Below, piece by piece: positions 17,719 through 27,089 of a stretch of DNA of 64,000 bases. The position numbers and the translations under genes were made by a program. The notes under the pieces are model-generated. The model had not been told where the DNA came from. It was given only the letters and a program-made list of their open reading frames with translations, and made no database searches. Source of the DNA: Vicinamibacterales bacterium (GTDB lineage: Bacteria > Acidobacteriota > Vicinamibacteria > Vicinamibacterales > 2-12-FULL-66-21); the NCBI GenBank assembly GCA_036496585.1, contig DASXLB010000020.1, forward strand, positions 1 through 64,000, in the 5' to 3' direction. The number at the start of each line of letters is the position of its first letter. Within the stretch, counting starts at the first letter, position 1.

Positions 17719-17723
17719 GGTTC

Positions 17724-18512
17724 GTGCCCTATCGGATCGACGTCCGCGCCTCTCCCGGCGCGCTCGACGCGCTCATCGATTTCGGCGCCCTCGACGTCGA
17801 AGGGGCGGACGGCGCCTTGACCGCGTTGATGCCTGATCACGTGACAGCCGCCGCGATCGCGCGCGCGCTCGGCCTGCGCGATCTGTCGGTGACGCCGGCG
17901 ATCGGCCGCGACAACGACTCGGTGTGGACGCTGAAGCCGCGGCCTGTGCAGATTGGGCGAATCCGGATCGTCCCCGCGGATACCCACCTCGAGCCTGGCG
18001 CGGTGCGCCTGCTCGACACGTCGGCGTTCGGAACCGGGCTGCACCCGACGACGGCGCTGTGCCTCGAGGCGCTCGACGAGGATGCTGGCGCCGAGCCGCC
18101 GGCCAGCCTGCTCGACGTGGGGACCGGCTCCGGCATTCTCACGCTCGCCGCACTGAGGCTGGGGGTGCCGCAGGTGGTCGCGGTCGACATCGATGCCGAA
18201 GCCGTGCGCGTAGCGCGCAGGAACGCGGCCTTGAACGGCGTCGCGGCGCGTGTCACGCTCCTCTGCGGCGGTCCGGAGGCGGTCGCCGGCATGTTCCCGT
18301 TCGTGATCGCCAACGTGCTGGCCGCGCCACTCATCGAAATGGCGCCGACGCTCGTCCGGCGCGTCGGGCGTGGCGGCCGCCTCGTCCTCTCAGGAATTCC
18401 GGAGTCGACGAGGGACGAGGTCGCGCATGCCTACCAGCATCTCGGGATGCGCCGGATACGAGACATGGCTCGCGCCGGATGGACCGCAATCGTGCTGGCG
18501 GCGTCGTGGTGA
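17724..18512 (+). CDS. prmA: Ribosomal protein L11 methyltransferase
   Basis: A 262-residue SAM-dependent methyltransferase that modifies ribosomal protein L11. The substrate-recognition N-terminal part is followed by the PrmA signature GTGLHPTTALCLEAL, the SAM loop LLDVGTGSGILTLAAL, an acidic strand end VVAVDIDAEAVRVARRNA and a catalytic N-rich strand FVIANVLAAPLIEMAP. GTG 17724 (MPYRIDVRASPGALD) gives a normal length for this family after a short N terminus; an upstream ATG at 17622 would overlap the ADOP promoter region. A -10-like TACATT sits just upstream. Confidence 0.9.
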   Translation: MPYRIDVRASPGALDALIDFGALDVEGADGALTALMPDHVTAAAIARALGLRDLSVTPAIGRDNDSVWTLKPRPVQIGRIRIVPADTHLEPGAVRLLDTSAFGTGLHPTTALCLEALDEDAGAEPPASLLDVGTGSGILTLAALRLGVPQVVAVDIDAEAVRVARRNAALNGVAARVTLLCGGPEAVAGMFPFVIANVLAAPLIEMAPTLVRRVGRGGRLVLSGIPESTRDEVAHAYQHLGMRRIRDMARAGWTAIVLAASW

Positions 18513-18535
18513 TCGCAGAAGGCGCGAGCGCCGCG

Positions 18536-19000
18536 CTATTCGACGACCTTGGTCACGAAATACGTGACGTTGGCTCCCGCCGTCAGCTTCATCTGGTGCG
18601 GCGTCTTCGCCGGAATGTGCAGCACGTCGCCCGGGCCGAGCTGCACCGTGGTGCCGCCGGTGATCCCGCTGCCGCGGATCTCTCCCGGCGCGGTCGTCTT
18701 GCCGTCCACCACGGTGCCGCCGTAGGTCATCGTCACCTGGCCCGAGGAAATGAACATGATGTCGGCCTGTTTCTCGTGCCATTCCGCGAGGCCCGATCCC
18801 TCGCGGTGGGCGACCATGAACGATCGATTCCCGACGGTGCCCAGCATCTCGGTGGCCACCTTGGTGGCATCGACCTTCTGCGCGAGCGCGCGCCCCTTCT
18901 CCTGGATGTCAGTCGCCTTCCACACCTGCGTGCCGGCCGCCGCGCCCCCCTGCATCAGGAACGCCCCGACAACCGCCGTCGTCAATACGTGTCTCAGCAT
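18536..19000 (-). CDS. Secreted cupin-domain protein
   Basis: A 154-residue protein with a signal peptide (LTTAVVGAFLMQGGAAAG) and a single cupin fold. Motif 1 contains EWHEKQADIMFISSG and motif 2 is LGPGDVLHIPAKTPHQM, giving candidate metal ligands H, E/D and H. The function is unknown; single secreted cupins include sugar-binding and dioxygenase-like proteins. ATG 19000 is the only good start, with TAGGCT at 19013-19008 seven bases upstream on the minus strand. It is divergent from the SDR gene at 19029, with just 28 bases between start codons. Confidence 0.82.
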   Translation of the reverse strand: MLRHVLTTAVVGAFLMQGGAAAGTQVWKATDIQEKGRALAQKVDATKVATEMLGTVGNRSFMVAHREGSGLAEWHEKQADIMFISSGQVTMTYGGTVVDGKTTAPGEIRGSGITGGTTVQLGPGDVLHIPAKTPHQMKLTAGANVTYFVTKVVE

Positions 19001-19007
19001 GAACGAC

Positions 19008-19022
19008 AGCCTAGGTTAGGAT
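19008..19022. promoter_or_regulatory. Divergent -10-like boxes between cupin and SDR genes
   Basis: On the plus strand TAGGAT (19017-19022) ends 6 bases before GTG 19029. On the minus strand TAGGCT (19013-19008) ends 7 bases before ATG 19000. Both spacings put the transcription start on or next to the start codon. -35 boxes are not recognisable. Confidence 0.35.
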
Positions 19023-19028
19023 GCGCAC

Positions 19029-19781
19029 GTGAATCAAATCGATCTGCGCGGTCGGCGGGCCGTCGTCACCGGAGGAGCGGAAGGATTCGGGCGCGCCGTG
19101 GCGGAGCGCTTCCTCCGATCGGGCGCCAGTGTCTCGCTGTGGGACGTCAACCGCGACCTGGCGACGCGGACCGCCGGGGAATTGTCGGCGCTCGGTCCGG
19201 TCCACGTGGCGGTCGCGGACATCGCGGAGCCGGCGCAGGTCGAGGCGGCTGCGGCGGCGACGTTGGCCGAATGGTCGGGTATCGACATCCTGATCGCCAA
19301 CGCCGGACTGACGGGTCCGAACGCGGCCACGTGGGAGTACCCGATCGACGACTGGCGGCGCGTCGTCGACGTCAACCTGGCCGGTACGTTCCTGTGCTGC
19401 CGCGCAGTCGTTCCGGTGATGCTGCGGCAGGACTACGGGCGGATCGTGACGATCTCGTCGGTCGCCGGCAAGGACGGCAACCCAAACGCCTCCGCCTACA
19501 GTGCGGCCAAGGCGGGGATCATCGCGCTCACCAAGTCGCTCGGCAAGGAACTGGCCGGCCGCAACATTGCGGTGAACTGCGTCACGCCGGCCGCGGCGCG
19601 GACGCGCATCTTCGAGCAGATGAGCGACGCGCACGTCCAATACATGCTCTCGAAGATACCGCGCGGCCGGTTCCTCGAGGTCCAGGAGCTGGCGTCGCTC
19701 GTCGCGTGGCTCTCATCGGAAGAGAACTCGTTCTCGACCGGTGCGGTGTGGGATCTGAGCGGCGGGCGATCGACGTACTGA
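19029..19781 (+). CDS. Short-chain dehydrogenase/reductase (SDR)
   Basis: A 250-residue classical SDR. The nucleotide motif is VVTGGAEGFGRAVAERF, NAG appears in LIANAGLTGP, the catalytic Ser in VTISSVAGKDG and the YxxxK in SAYSAAKAGIIAL. The 3-ketoacyl/sugar-acid subgroup is suggested by SLGKELAGRNIAVNCVTPAA. An Asp at the end of strand 2 (LWDVNRDLA) favours NAD(H). The next gene, 37 bases on, is an ACS-family transporter for acidic sugars, so a sugar-acid substrate is a reasonable guess. Start is GTG 19029. Confidence 0.85.
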   Translation: MNQIDLRGRRAVVTGGAEGFGRAVAERFLRSGASVSLWDVNRDLATRTAGELSALGPVHVAVADIAEPAQVEAAAAATLAEWSGIDILIANAGLTGPNAATWEYPIDDWRRVVDVNLAGTFLCCRAVVPVMLRQDYGRIVTISSVAGKDGNPNASAYSAAKAGIIALTKSLGKELAGRNIAVNCVTPAAARTRIFEQMSDAHVQYMLSKIPRGRFLEVQELASLVAWLSSEENSFSTGAVWDLSGGRSTY

Positions 19782-19817
19782 GGCGTCAAGATCGCTGGCG
19801 CCGGCAGGGGCGCTCGG

Positions 19818-21053
19818 GTGAGAATCGTGCGCCGAATGCAGAAACGCTGGCGGGTTGCGATCCTCGTGGGGGCGGCGATTGCGATCAGCTATCTGGATCG
19901 GCAGTCGCTGCCGGTCGCTGTCAAGGCGATCCAGCAGGAGATCCCGATCAGCAACACGCAGTTCGGCGATCTGACGTCGCTCTTCCTGCTGGCCTATGGC
20001 CTGATGTACGCGGGCGGCGGCGCGCTCGTGGACCGCGTCGGCACGCGCCGCGGCTTCCTGGCCGTCATGATCTTCTGGTCGCTCGCCTGCGCCAGCCACG
20101 CGCTGGCGCTGAGCGTCGGCATGCTGGCGGCCAGCCGTTTCCTGCTCGGTCTCGGCGAAGGCGGCGGTTTCCCCGCGGCGACGAAAGCGATTGCCGAGTG
20201 GTTTCCCGTCGACGAACGCGCGACTGCCATGGGCCTCGTCAACGCCGGGACCGCGGTCGGGGCCGTGGCGGCGCCGCCGGCCATCGCGGCGATTCTCGTG
20301 TACGGCAGCTGGCGGTGGGTGTTCGTCGCGTGCGGCGCGGCGGGCCTGGCGTGGGCGGCGTGGTGGTGGCGCGCTTACGAGGCGCCGGTCGCCGGCGCGG
20401 CGCCGGCGCGGGTGACGCCGGGCCCCGACGTGCACGAGCCGGCCGATCGATCCTGGTCCGCGCTGCTGCGCCACCGCGAAGTCTGGGGACTCGTGACGGC
20501 GAAGTTCCTGACCGACGCCGCCTGGTTCTTCTATATCGCCTGGCTCCCGAAGTACCTCTACGACGCGCGGCACTTCGACGTGAAGGAGGTGGGCGCGTAT
20601 GCGTGGGTTCCATACGCGGCATCGGGGGTCGGCAGTCTGCTCGGCGGCTGGCTGTCGAGCGCGCTCATCCGGCGCGGACGCTCAATCGATTTTTCACGAA
20701 AGCTGGCGCTCGCTGTGAGCGCGGCCGTCATGCCGGCGATCGTGTTCGTGGCGCACGTGCCGGTGGGGTGGGCGCTCGGGATTTTCAGCCTGGCGTTCTT
20801 CGGCCAGCAGTCGTGGTCAACGCTCGTGATGATCGTCCCCACCGATCTCTTCGAGCGGCAGGCCGTGGCGTCGGTGGCCGGGCTCGTCGGATTCGGCGGG
20901 GCGATGGGTGGACTGCTGATGAATCTCGCCGCCGGACGCCTGCTCGACGCCGGCTTCAGCTACGGCGAGGTCTTCGCGGTCGTCGGCACGCTGCACGTGA
21001 TCGCGTTCGGCGTCCTCGTCGCGGCGATCCCGCGCATCCGGAGGCTCGCCTAG
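19818..21053 (+). CDS. MFS transporter, anion:cation symporter (ACS) type
   Basis: A 411-residue inner-membrane carrier with about 12 helices. The ACS hallmarks are YLDRQSLPVAVKAIQQE near helix 1, the A-motif-like GALVDRVGTRRGFL, and RFLLGLGEGGGFPAATKAIA in helix 4, as in hexuronate (ExuT) and galactonate carriers. TKFLTDAAWFFYIAWLPKYL-type text starts the second half (here AKFLTDAAWFFYIAWLPKYL). It follows the SDR gene by 37 bases, so uptake and oxidation of a sugar acid could be coupled. Start GTG 19818 has GGGG upstream; ATG 19836 is an alternative. The gene converges on the asparaginase gene. Confidence 0.85.
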   Translation: MRIVRRMQKRWRVAILVGAAIAISYLDRQSLPVAVKAIQQEIPISNTQFGDLTSLFLLAYGLMYAGGGALVDRVGTRRGFLAVMIFWSLACASHALALSVGMLAASRFLLGLGEGGGFPAATKAIAEWFPVDERATAMGLVNAGTAVGAVAAPPAIAAILVYGSWRWVFVACGAAGLAWAAWWWRAYEAPVAGAAPARVTPGPDVHEPADRSWSALLRHREVWGLVTAKFLTDAAWFFYIAWLPKYLYDARHFDVKEVGAYAWVPYAASGVGSLLGGWLSSALIRRGRSIDFSRKLALAVSAAVMPAIVFVAHVPVGWALGIFSLAFFGQQSWSTLVMIVPTDLFERQAVASVAGLVGFGGAMGGLLMNLAAGRLLDAGFSYGEVFAVVGTLHVIAFGVLVAAIPRIRRLA

Positions 21054-21077
21054 CCTGCGGGCCCCGAGATGATGAGT

Positions 21078-22157
21078 TTAATATTCGTTAAAGATCCGCT
21101 GCACGTCGGCGACGCTGCGCGGCTGCATGAGCGCCAGCCGCAGCAGCACGCGCGCATCCTGCGGCGACTTGTCGATCGAGGCGACGAATCCCAGCTTGTC
21201 GTCGTCGAGCTCGACGTTGCGGCTGACGCGCCCGGTGATGACCCGCGAGGCGCGCACGCAGACGATGCCCTTGGCCGCCTGCGCGGCCAGCGCCTTGACC
21301 GCCGCCTCGGTGAGGTTGCCGTTGCCGACGCCGGCGATGACGATCCCTTTCGCGCCGGCGGCCGCCGCCGCGGCGATCAGCGCCCCGTCCATGTTCTCGT
21401 GCGCCATGATGATGTCGACGCGCGGCAGCGAGGTCACGCCGGCCACTGAAAACTCCGAACCGTCGGTGTGCCGGCCGATCGGACCGCGGTAGAACTCCGG
21501 CTGGCCATAGGCGACCGTGCCGATGAGGCCCGTCTGCGGCGACAGGAACGTCTGGACCGCGGTGGTGCTGGTCTTGGTCAGCGATCCGGCGCCGTGAATC
21601 CAGTCGTTGACGACGACGAGGACGCCACGGTCAGCCGCCTCCTTGCTGGCCGCGATGGCCACCGCGTTGAAAAAGTTGAGGGGACCGTCGGCCGACAGCG
21701 CCGTCGCCGGGCGCATCGCCGCGGTCAGGACGACCGGCTTCTTCGTCTTGACGACCAGGTTGAGGAAGAACGCCGTCTCCTCGATGGTGTCGGTGCCGTG
21801 GGTGATCACGATGCCGTCGACGTCAGGCATCGCGGCGAGCGCGTTGACGCGGTTGGCGAGTTTGAGCCAGACCTCGTCGTTCATGTCCTGGGACCCGATA
21901 TTCGAGATCTGCTCGCCGCGCAGGTTCGCGAGCTTCTTCGCTTCGGGCACGGCGGCGATCACCTGATCGACGCCGAGCTGCCCCGAGGTGTAGCCGGCCT
22001 GGACGTTGGAGCCCGCCGCGCCCGCGATGGTGCCGCCGGTGGCCAGGACGACGACGGTGCGTTGTGACTGCGCGCCGAGCGGCGGGTCTGCCGCGCCGCC
22101 GGCTGCGGCGATGGCGATCGGGAGAGCAAACAGCCGCAGGAAATGACGTCTCAACAT
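21078..22157 (-). CDS. ansB: L-asparaginase, secreted (type II)
   Basis: A 359-residue asparaginase with an N-terminal signal (FALPIAIAAAGGAADP) that places it in the periplasm. The first active-site threonine is in VLATGGTIAGAAGS and the second motif is GIVITHGTDTIEETAFFL, with the Thr-Asp pair; VLTAAMRPATALSADGPLN follows. It deamidates asparagine to aspartate. It is the last gene of a minus-strand operon with a DASS carrier 21 bases upstream and aspartase before that, which gives a coherent path from external asparagine to fumarate. AAGAGG precedes the ATG. Confidence 0.94.
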   Translation of the reverse strand: MLRRHFLRLFALPIAIAAAGGAADPPLGAQSQRTVVVLATGGTIAGAAGSNVQAGYTSGQLGVDQVIAAVPEAKKLANLRGEQISNIGSQDMNDEVWLKLANRVNALAAMPDVDGIVITHGTDTIEETAFFLNLVVKTKKPVVLTAAMRPATALSADGPLNFFNAVAIAASKEAADRGVLVVVNDWIHGAGSLTKTSTTAVQTFLSPQTGLIGTVAYGQPEFYRGPIGRHTDGSEFSVAGVTSLPRVDIIMAHENMDGALIAAAAAAGAKGIVIAGVGNGNLTEAAVKALAAQAAKGIVCVRASRVITGRVSRNVELDDDKLGFVASIDKSPQDARVLLRLALMQPRSVADVQRIFNEY

Positions 22158-22178
22158 ACGGACCTCTTCATGTGTCTG

Positions 22179-23585
22179 TCAGCGAACGGTCAGAAAGAGC
22201 CACGGGGTCGCGACGAGCGCGTACCAGGCGAAGCTGACGGCAGTCGTCAGGGCGCCGAGGCGGTAGAGATCGCTTTGGGATAAATAACCGCTGCCGGCGA
22301 ACAGCAGGTTGGCGCTCGACGCCTGCGGCGCGAGCACGGAGAAGTAGTTGGTCGCGAAGAGCAGGTGGAAGGCGAGCACCGTGGGGTTGACGCCGAGCCG
22401 CTCGCCGACCCCGAGAAATACGCCGAACAGCGCCAGCAGATGTGCCGTCTGGCTGACGAACAGGTAGTGCAGCAGGACGTAGCCGGCGACGAGGACGAGA
22501 CCCGCGGTGGGTGCGGCCAGTCCTTCGAGCGCGTGCGAGAGCTGGCCGCCGACGAACGCCATGAACCCGAGCTGATCGAGCTGCCGGCTCAGCGTGAAGA
22601 GGACGGCGAACCAGATGAACGTCGCCAGCACGTCCCCCTGTTTGGCGATGTCGTCCAGCGTCAGCGCACCGGTCGCCAGCAGCAGCCCCAGGCCGAGAAA
22701 GGCAATCGCGGTCGAATCGAGGCCGAGCGTGGCCGCGAAACCCCACAGGATCACCATGCCGGCGAACACGGCGAGGACGATCCACTCGCCGCTCGTCAGC
22801 GGGCCGAGTTCGGCCAGCGCCCGCCGCGCCGCCGCCGGCGCCTCCGGCGTCGACCCGACTTCCGGCCGCATGACGCGGTAGAGGAGCAGCGGCAGCAGCG
22901 CCATCGCGCCGAGCGTCGGCAGCGACGCCGCAAGCAGCCAGCGGCCGAACCCGATCTCGACCCCTGAGTGCCGCGCGATCTCGGCGCCGAGCGGGTTGGC
23001 CGCCATCGCGGTGAGCCAGAGCGCCGACGACAGGCTCAGGCTGGCGACGCCGGAGAACATCAGGAAGGCGCCGAGCCGGCGCCGTTCCGGCCGATCCGGC
23101 TTCGCGCCGGCGGCATCGGCGAGCGAGAACGCCAGCGGATAGAGGACGCCGGAGCGCGCGGTGTTGCTCGGAAACGCCGGCGCGATGACGGCGTCGAGCA
23201 GGAAGATCGAATACGAGAGGCCGAGCGTCGATCGCCCGAACCAGCGGACGACCCAGAACCCGGCCCGCGCACTGAGGCCGCATTTCACGACGGCGCCGGC
23301 GACCAGGAACGCGACGACGATGAGCAGGATGGTACCGTTGCCGAACCCTTCATACGCCTGGCCCGGCGTCAACAATCCGGAGAGGACCGCGGCCGCCAGC
23401 GACAGTACCGAGGCGGTGAGGATCGGCAGTGCCCCGGCGACCACCGAGAAGATCGCGCCGGCGAAGAGCGCAAACAGCCGCCACGCCTGGACCGTCAGCG
23501 GCGCCGGCGGTGGACTCCACCAGATGGCGGCGATCAGGATCAGCGTCGCCGCGCGCGCGCCGATCGCCCGGCCTCCGCCTGACAC
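22179..23585 (-). CDS. DASS/SLC13-family dicarboxylate transporter
   Basis: A 468-residue carrier with about 12 hydrophobic helices of the divalent anion:sodium symporter family. The first SNT motif is APAFPSNTARSGVLYPLA and the second helical repeat carries FLFVSQTAHLLALFG, with NYFSVLAPQASSANLLF as the related segment. Members such as TtdT/CitT exchange dicarboxylates. Its start directly abuts the aspartase stop (23586), and asparaginase follows, so it probably brings in aspartate, or exchanges it for the succinate or fumarate made by aspartase. Confidence 0.85.
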   Translation of the reverse strand: MSGGGRAIGARAATLILIAAIWWSPPPAPLTVQAWRLFALFAGAIFSVVAGALPILTASVLSLAAAVLSGLLTPGQAYEGFGNGTILLIVVAFLVAGAVVKCGLSARAGFWVVRWFGRSTLGLSYSIFLLDAVIAPAFPSNTARSGVLYPLAFSLADAAGAKPDRPERRRLGAFLMFSGVASLSLSSALWLTAMAANPLGAEIARHSGVEIGFGRWLLAASLPTLGAMALLPLLLYRVMRPEVGSTPEAPAAARRALAELGPLTSGEWIVLAVFAGMVILWGFAATLGLDSTAIAFLGLGLLLATGALTLDDIAKQGDVLATFIWFAVLFTLSRQLDQLGFMAFVGGQLSHALEGLAAPTAGLVLVAGYVLLHYLFVSQTAHLLALFGVFLGVGERLGVNPTVLAFHLLFATNYFSVLAPQASSANLLFAGSGYLSQSDLYRLGALTTAVSFAWYALVATPWLFLTVR

Positions 23586-24989
23586 CTATTTTCGCCCCTG
23601 CCCGGTCATCGCCGTCGGATCCAGCACCTGGGCGATCTGCGCCTCGGTCAGGAGGCCTTTCTCCCGCACCAGGTCGATGATGCCGCGGCCGGTGGCCATG
23701 GCCTCGGCGGCGAGTTCGGTCGAACGCTCGTAGCCGATCACCGGGTTGAGCGCCGTGACGACACCGATGCTGTACTCGACGTAGTGACGGCAGACGTCGG
23801 CGTTGGCCGTGATGCCCGCGACGCAATGCTCGCGCAGCGTCCGCGCTGCATTGATGAACAGCGTCTGCGCCTCGAAAATGCAGGCGGCGATGACCGGCTC
23901 GAACACGTTGAGCTGCAGTTGCCCGCCTTCCGCGGCCAGCGAGACGGTGAGGTCGCTGCCGATCACGCGGAAGCAGACCATGTTGACGACTTCGGGGATG
24001 ACCGGGTTCACCTTGCCTGGCATGATCGAGGACCCCGGCTGCTTGGCCGGCAAATTGATCTCGCGCAAACCGCAGCGCGGTCCTGACGAGAGCAGGCGCA
24101 GGTCGTTGCAGATCTTCGACAGCTTGATCGCCAGGCTCTTCATGCACGACGAATAGAGCACGAACGCCTGAGTGTCCTGGGTGGCCTCGATCAGGTTGTC
24201 GGCGAGATGGATCGGCAGGCCGGTGATGTCGGCCAGGTGCGTCGTGCAGCGCTCCGCGTAGCCGGCCGGGGCGTTGAGTCCCGTGCCGATCGCCGTCGCC
24301 CCCATGTTCACTTCGCAGAGCACCTGCTGCATCGACTGCAGGGGCTGCACCTCGCCGGCGAGCGTCGCCGCGAACGCCTCGAACTCCTGACCGAGAGTCA
24401 TCGGCACCGCGTCCTGCAGCTGCGTGCGCCCCATCTTCAGCACGCCGTCGAACTCGCGCCCCTTGGCCCGGAACGACGCGATCAGCTCGTGCACCGCGGC
24501 CATCAGCTCGATGTTGCCGAGCGCCATCCCCACGTGCAGCGCCGAGGGGTAGGCATCGTTCGTCGACTGCGAGCCGTTCACGTGATCGTGCGGATCGCAG
24601 AAGCGGTACTCCCCTTTGGCGTGTCCCATCAGTTCGAGCGCGCGGTTGGCGATCACCTCGTTGGCATTCATGTTGGTCGACGTGCCGGCGCCACCCTGGA
24701 ACATGTCCAGGCCGAACTGGTCGTGCAGCCGCCCGTCGAGCAGCTCGCCGCAGGCCCCTTCGATGCCGGTGAGGATGGCGCGCGGGAACTGGCCGCAGTC
24801 GACGTTGGCCCGCGCCGCCGCGAGCTTTACCATCGCCAGCCCTTTGATCAGGTTCGGATAGTGCGAGAGCGGCACGCCCGAGATGTGGAAGTTCTCGAGC
24901 GCGCGCGATGTCTGAACGCCGTAGTAGGCCTCGGCCGGCACGGCCTTCTCGCCGAGGAGGTCATGTTCGATGCGCGTGGTCGTCGCCAT
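23586..24989 (-). CDS. aspA: Aspartate ammonia-lyase (aspartase)
   Basis: A 467-residue member of the fumarase/aspartase superfamily, close in length to E. coli AspA (478). It starts TTRIEHDLLGEKAVPAEAYY, and has the signature GSSIMPGKVNPV at about residue 320, GGAGTSTNMNANEVIANRAL and GRTQLQDAVPMTLGQEF. It splits aspartate to fumarate and ammonia. ATG 24989 is chosen by homology. It heads the operon aspA-DASS-ansB and is divergent from an AspT-like exchanger 229 bases away. A class II fumarase is the alternative, but the neighbours favour aspartase. Confidence 0.92.
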   Translation of the reverse strand: MATTTRIEHDLLGEKAVPAEAYYGVQTSRALENFHISGVPLSHYPNLIKGLAMVKLAAARANVDCGQFPRAILTGIEGACGELLDGRLHDQFGLDMFQGGAGTSTNMNANEVIANRALELMGHAKGEYRFCDPHDHVNGSQSTNDAYPSALHVGMALGNIELMAAVHELIASFRAKGREFDGVLKMGRTQLQDAVPMTLGQEFEAFAATLAGEVQPLQSMQQVLCEVNMGATAIGTGLNAPAGYAERCTTHLADITGLPIHLADNLIEATQDTQAFVLYSSCMKSLAIKLSKICNDLRLLSSGPRCGLREINLPAKQPGSSIMPGKVNPVIPEVVNMVCFRVIGSDLTVSLAAEGGQLQLNVFEPVIAACIFEAQTLFINAARTLREHCVAGITANADVCRHYVEYSIGVVTALNPVIGYERSTELAAEAMATGRGIIDLVREKGLLTEAQIAQVLDPTAMTGQGRK

Positions 24990-25218
24990 GACGGCGGGCG
25001 GTGCAACGGCGGTTCCAGATGTCGGGTCGATCTTTCGGTGAAATGCACCTGACAGCTCCTGCCGTCCCTCCGGCCTGACAGGCGAACTCCGGCCGGCCGG
25101 AGGCGCCCGGCGGGACCGGATGCCCGCCACTTTCCCCAAGTGACCGCGCCGCCGCGATTTCCACGATGCTCGGAGCGCTGCGCGAGCCGGCACAGCCCGT
25201 GCTCGGCGCTCGAATCCT

Positions 25219-26925
25219 GTGGCCGCGCATCTGATCTCCGTCCTCCACGAGATTCCGGCGCTCTCACTGTTTCTCAGCATCGTGCTGGGGACGCTCCTCG
25301 GCCGCATCCACGTCAAAGGGGTCGGCTTTGGCGCGGTCGTCGGTACGTTGATCGCCGGCATGGCGATCGGCATTGCCGCGCACCCGCAGCTGCCCGAGAT
25401 CCTGCGCTGGTCGTTCTTCTATCTGTTCCTGTTCTCGATCGGCTACTCGGTGGGCCCGCAGTTCTTCGGCAGCCTGAAGAAGGAGGCGCTGCCGCAGATC
25501 ATCCTGGCATCGACGGTGGCGCTGAGCGGCCTCGCCGCGGTCGTCGGCGTCGCGGCCGCGTTCAACCTCGACGAAGGGCTGGCCGTCGGCGTCTTCTCGG
25601 GCGGCATGACCCAGTCGGCGGCGCTCGGCACCGGCCTCAGCGCGATCGCCGAGCTGCCGATTCCCGACGCCGCGAAAGCGGAGCTCGCCGCCAACGCCCC
25701 GCTCGGCGACGCCATCACCTATGGCTTCGGCGATCTCGGGCTGATCCTGTTCCTGACGTGGCTCGGCCCGATGATCATGCGCGCCGATCTGAAGCGTGAA
25801 GCCAAGGCCATGGAGGCCGCGCTCGCCGGCGCCGGCCCGGCGAATTCGATGCCTCCATGGGTGCATTACGGCCTTCGCGCCTATCGCGTCGAGAACGCGG
25901 AACTGGTTGGCGCGACGGCCGCCGCCCTGGAGCGGCGCTTCGTTGGGGCGCGGCTCTCGCTCCATCGCGTACTTCGGCTCGGCGACGACCTGCCGCTCGA
26001 GCCCACGCTGACGCTGGCGCGCGGCGACGCGATCGTCGTGTCGGGCCGCCGCGCCGCGTTCCTCGCCGCGGATCGCGACATCGGCCCCGAGATCGACGAC
26101 CCCGCGGTGCTGTCGGTGCCGATGGCGACGGCATCGGTGGTCGTCACCAAGGCCGCGATCGCCGGGCAGACGCTCGGCGACCTCGGAGAGGACCCGATCG
26201 CCCGTGCGGTCTATCTGGAGTCGCTGGAGCGCGGCGGTGTGACGTTGCCGCGCGAGACGTGGACGCGGATCGAGCGCGGCGACGTCCTGCACATCTCCGG
26301 CGCCCCTGCCGCGATCGACCGGGTGGCCTGCCACGTCGGCTTCGTTGAACGCGATGCGGCGAAAAGCGACCTGACCTTTCTCGCGGCCGGTATCTGCGCC
26401 GGCATCCTGTTCGGCCTGCTGAAGGTGACCGTCGGCGGGATGACACTTGGTCTCGGCACGGCCGGATCGATTCTCGTCATCGGTCTCGTCGGCGGCTGGG
26501 CGCGCAGCCGCTATCCGGTGTTCGGCGCGCTCCCCGACGCGGCGCAGCGGCTGCTGATGGACATCGGGTTGATCGTGTTCATCGCCGTGGTCGGGCTGCA
26601 CGCGGGCCCGCATGCGGTCGAGGCGTACCACACGAGCGGCGGCGCGTTCTTCGCCAGGATTCTCGCCGCCGGGATGATCGTGACCACGGTGCCGCTGGTG
26701 GTCGGGACGATCGTCGCGCGTTCCGTGTTGAAATTGAGTCCGCTGATGGTGCTCGGTGGTCTGGCGGGCGCGCAGACCTGCACGCCGGGCCTGACGGCGC
26801 TCCGCGACGCCAGCGGCAGCAACGTCGGTTCGCTCGCCTATACGGTCCCCTACGCCATAGGAAACATCCTGTTGACGATATGGGGCCCGCTGATCGTCGC
26901 AATCGTGCACGCGATGCGCAGCTGA
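25219..26925 (+). CDS. aspT: AspT-like aspartate:alanine exchanger family protein
   Basis: A 568-residue inner-membrane protein of the aspartate:alanine exchanger family. The N-terminal membrane half shows LGTLLGRIHVKGVGFGAVVG, SIGYSVGPQFFGSLKKEALP and GVFSGGMTQSAALGTGLS. Two central TrkA-C-like regulatory domains follow (about 205-285 and 295-375). The C-terminal membrane half ends MVLGGLAGAQTCTPGLTALR. The GxxxG/PGL motifs fit AspT/YidE proteins. Next to aspartase it could exchange aspartate with alanine or export excess aspartate. The start is GTG 25219 with no strong ribosome site. Confidence 0.88.
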   Translation: MAAHLISVLHEIPALSLFLSIVLGTLLGRIHVKGVGFGAVVGTLIAGMAIGIAAHPQLPEILRWSFFYLFLFSIGYSVGPQFFGSLKKEALPQIILASTVALSGLAAVVGVAAAFNLDEGLAVGVFSGGMTQSAALGTGLSAIAELPIPDAAKAELAANAPLGDAITYGFGDLGLILFLTWLGPMIMRADLKREAKAMEAALAGAGPANSMPPWVHYGLRAYRVENAELVGATAAALERRFVGARLSLHRVLRLGDDLPLEPTLTLARGDAIVVSGRRAAFLAADRDIGPEIDDPAVLSVPMATASVVVTKAAIAGQTLGDLGEDPIARAVYLESLERGGVTLPRETWTRIERGDVLHISGAPAAIDRVACHVGFVERDAAKSDLTFLAAGICAGILFGLLKVTVGGMTLGLGTAGSILVIGLVGGWARSRYPVFGALPDAAQRLLMDIGLIVFIAVVGLHAGPHAVEAYHTSGGAFFARILAAGMIVTTVPLVVGTIVARSVLKLSPLMVLGGLAGAQTCTPGLTALRDASGSNVGSLAYTVPYAIGNILLTIWGPLIVAIVHAMRS

Positions 26926-27089
26926 CCGCGGCGGGCGCGCCATCGCGCAGGACGCTGTCGCCGTGCGCAATCGCGGCGCGGCGCAGCATCATGCGAGTGA
27001 AGGCATGGTTGTCGTCGCGGCCGACACGTTAACACCCGCCGCGGACGGCAGATGAAAACGAGCGGAAGAGCGTGCAGGAAGCCGAGGAC

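Noticed and set aside
17924..21091. Open frame of about 1055 codons spanning prmA to the MFS gene
   Set aside because: It covers four recognisable genes in other frames and contains only Arg/Ala-rich low-complexity text; no start or motif supports it.
25205..25218. tRNA T-arm-like sequence CGCTCGAATCC
   Set aside because: No matching acceptor, D or anticodon arm could be found on either side.
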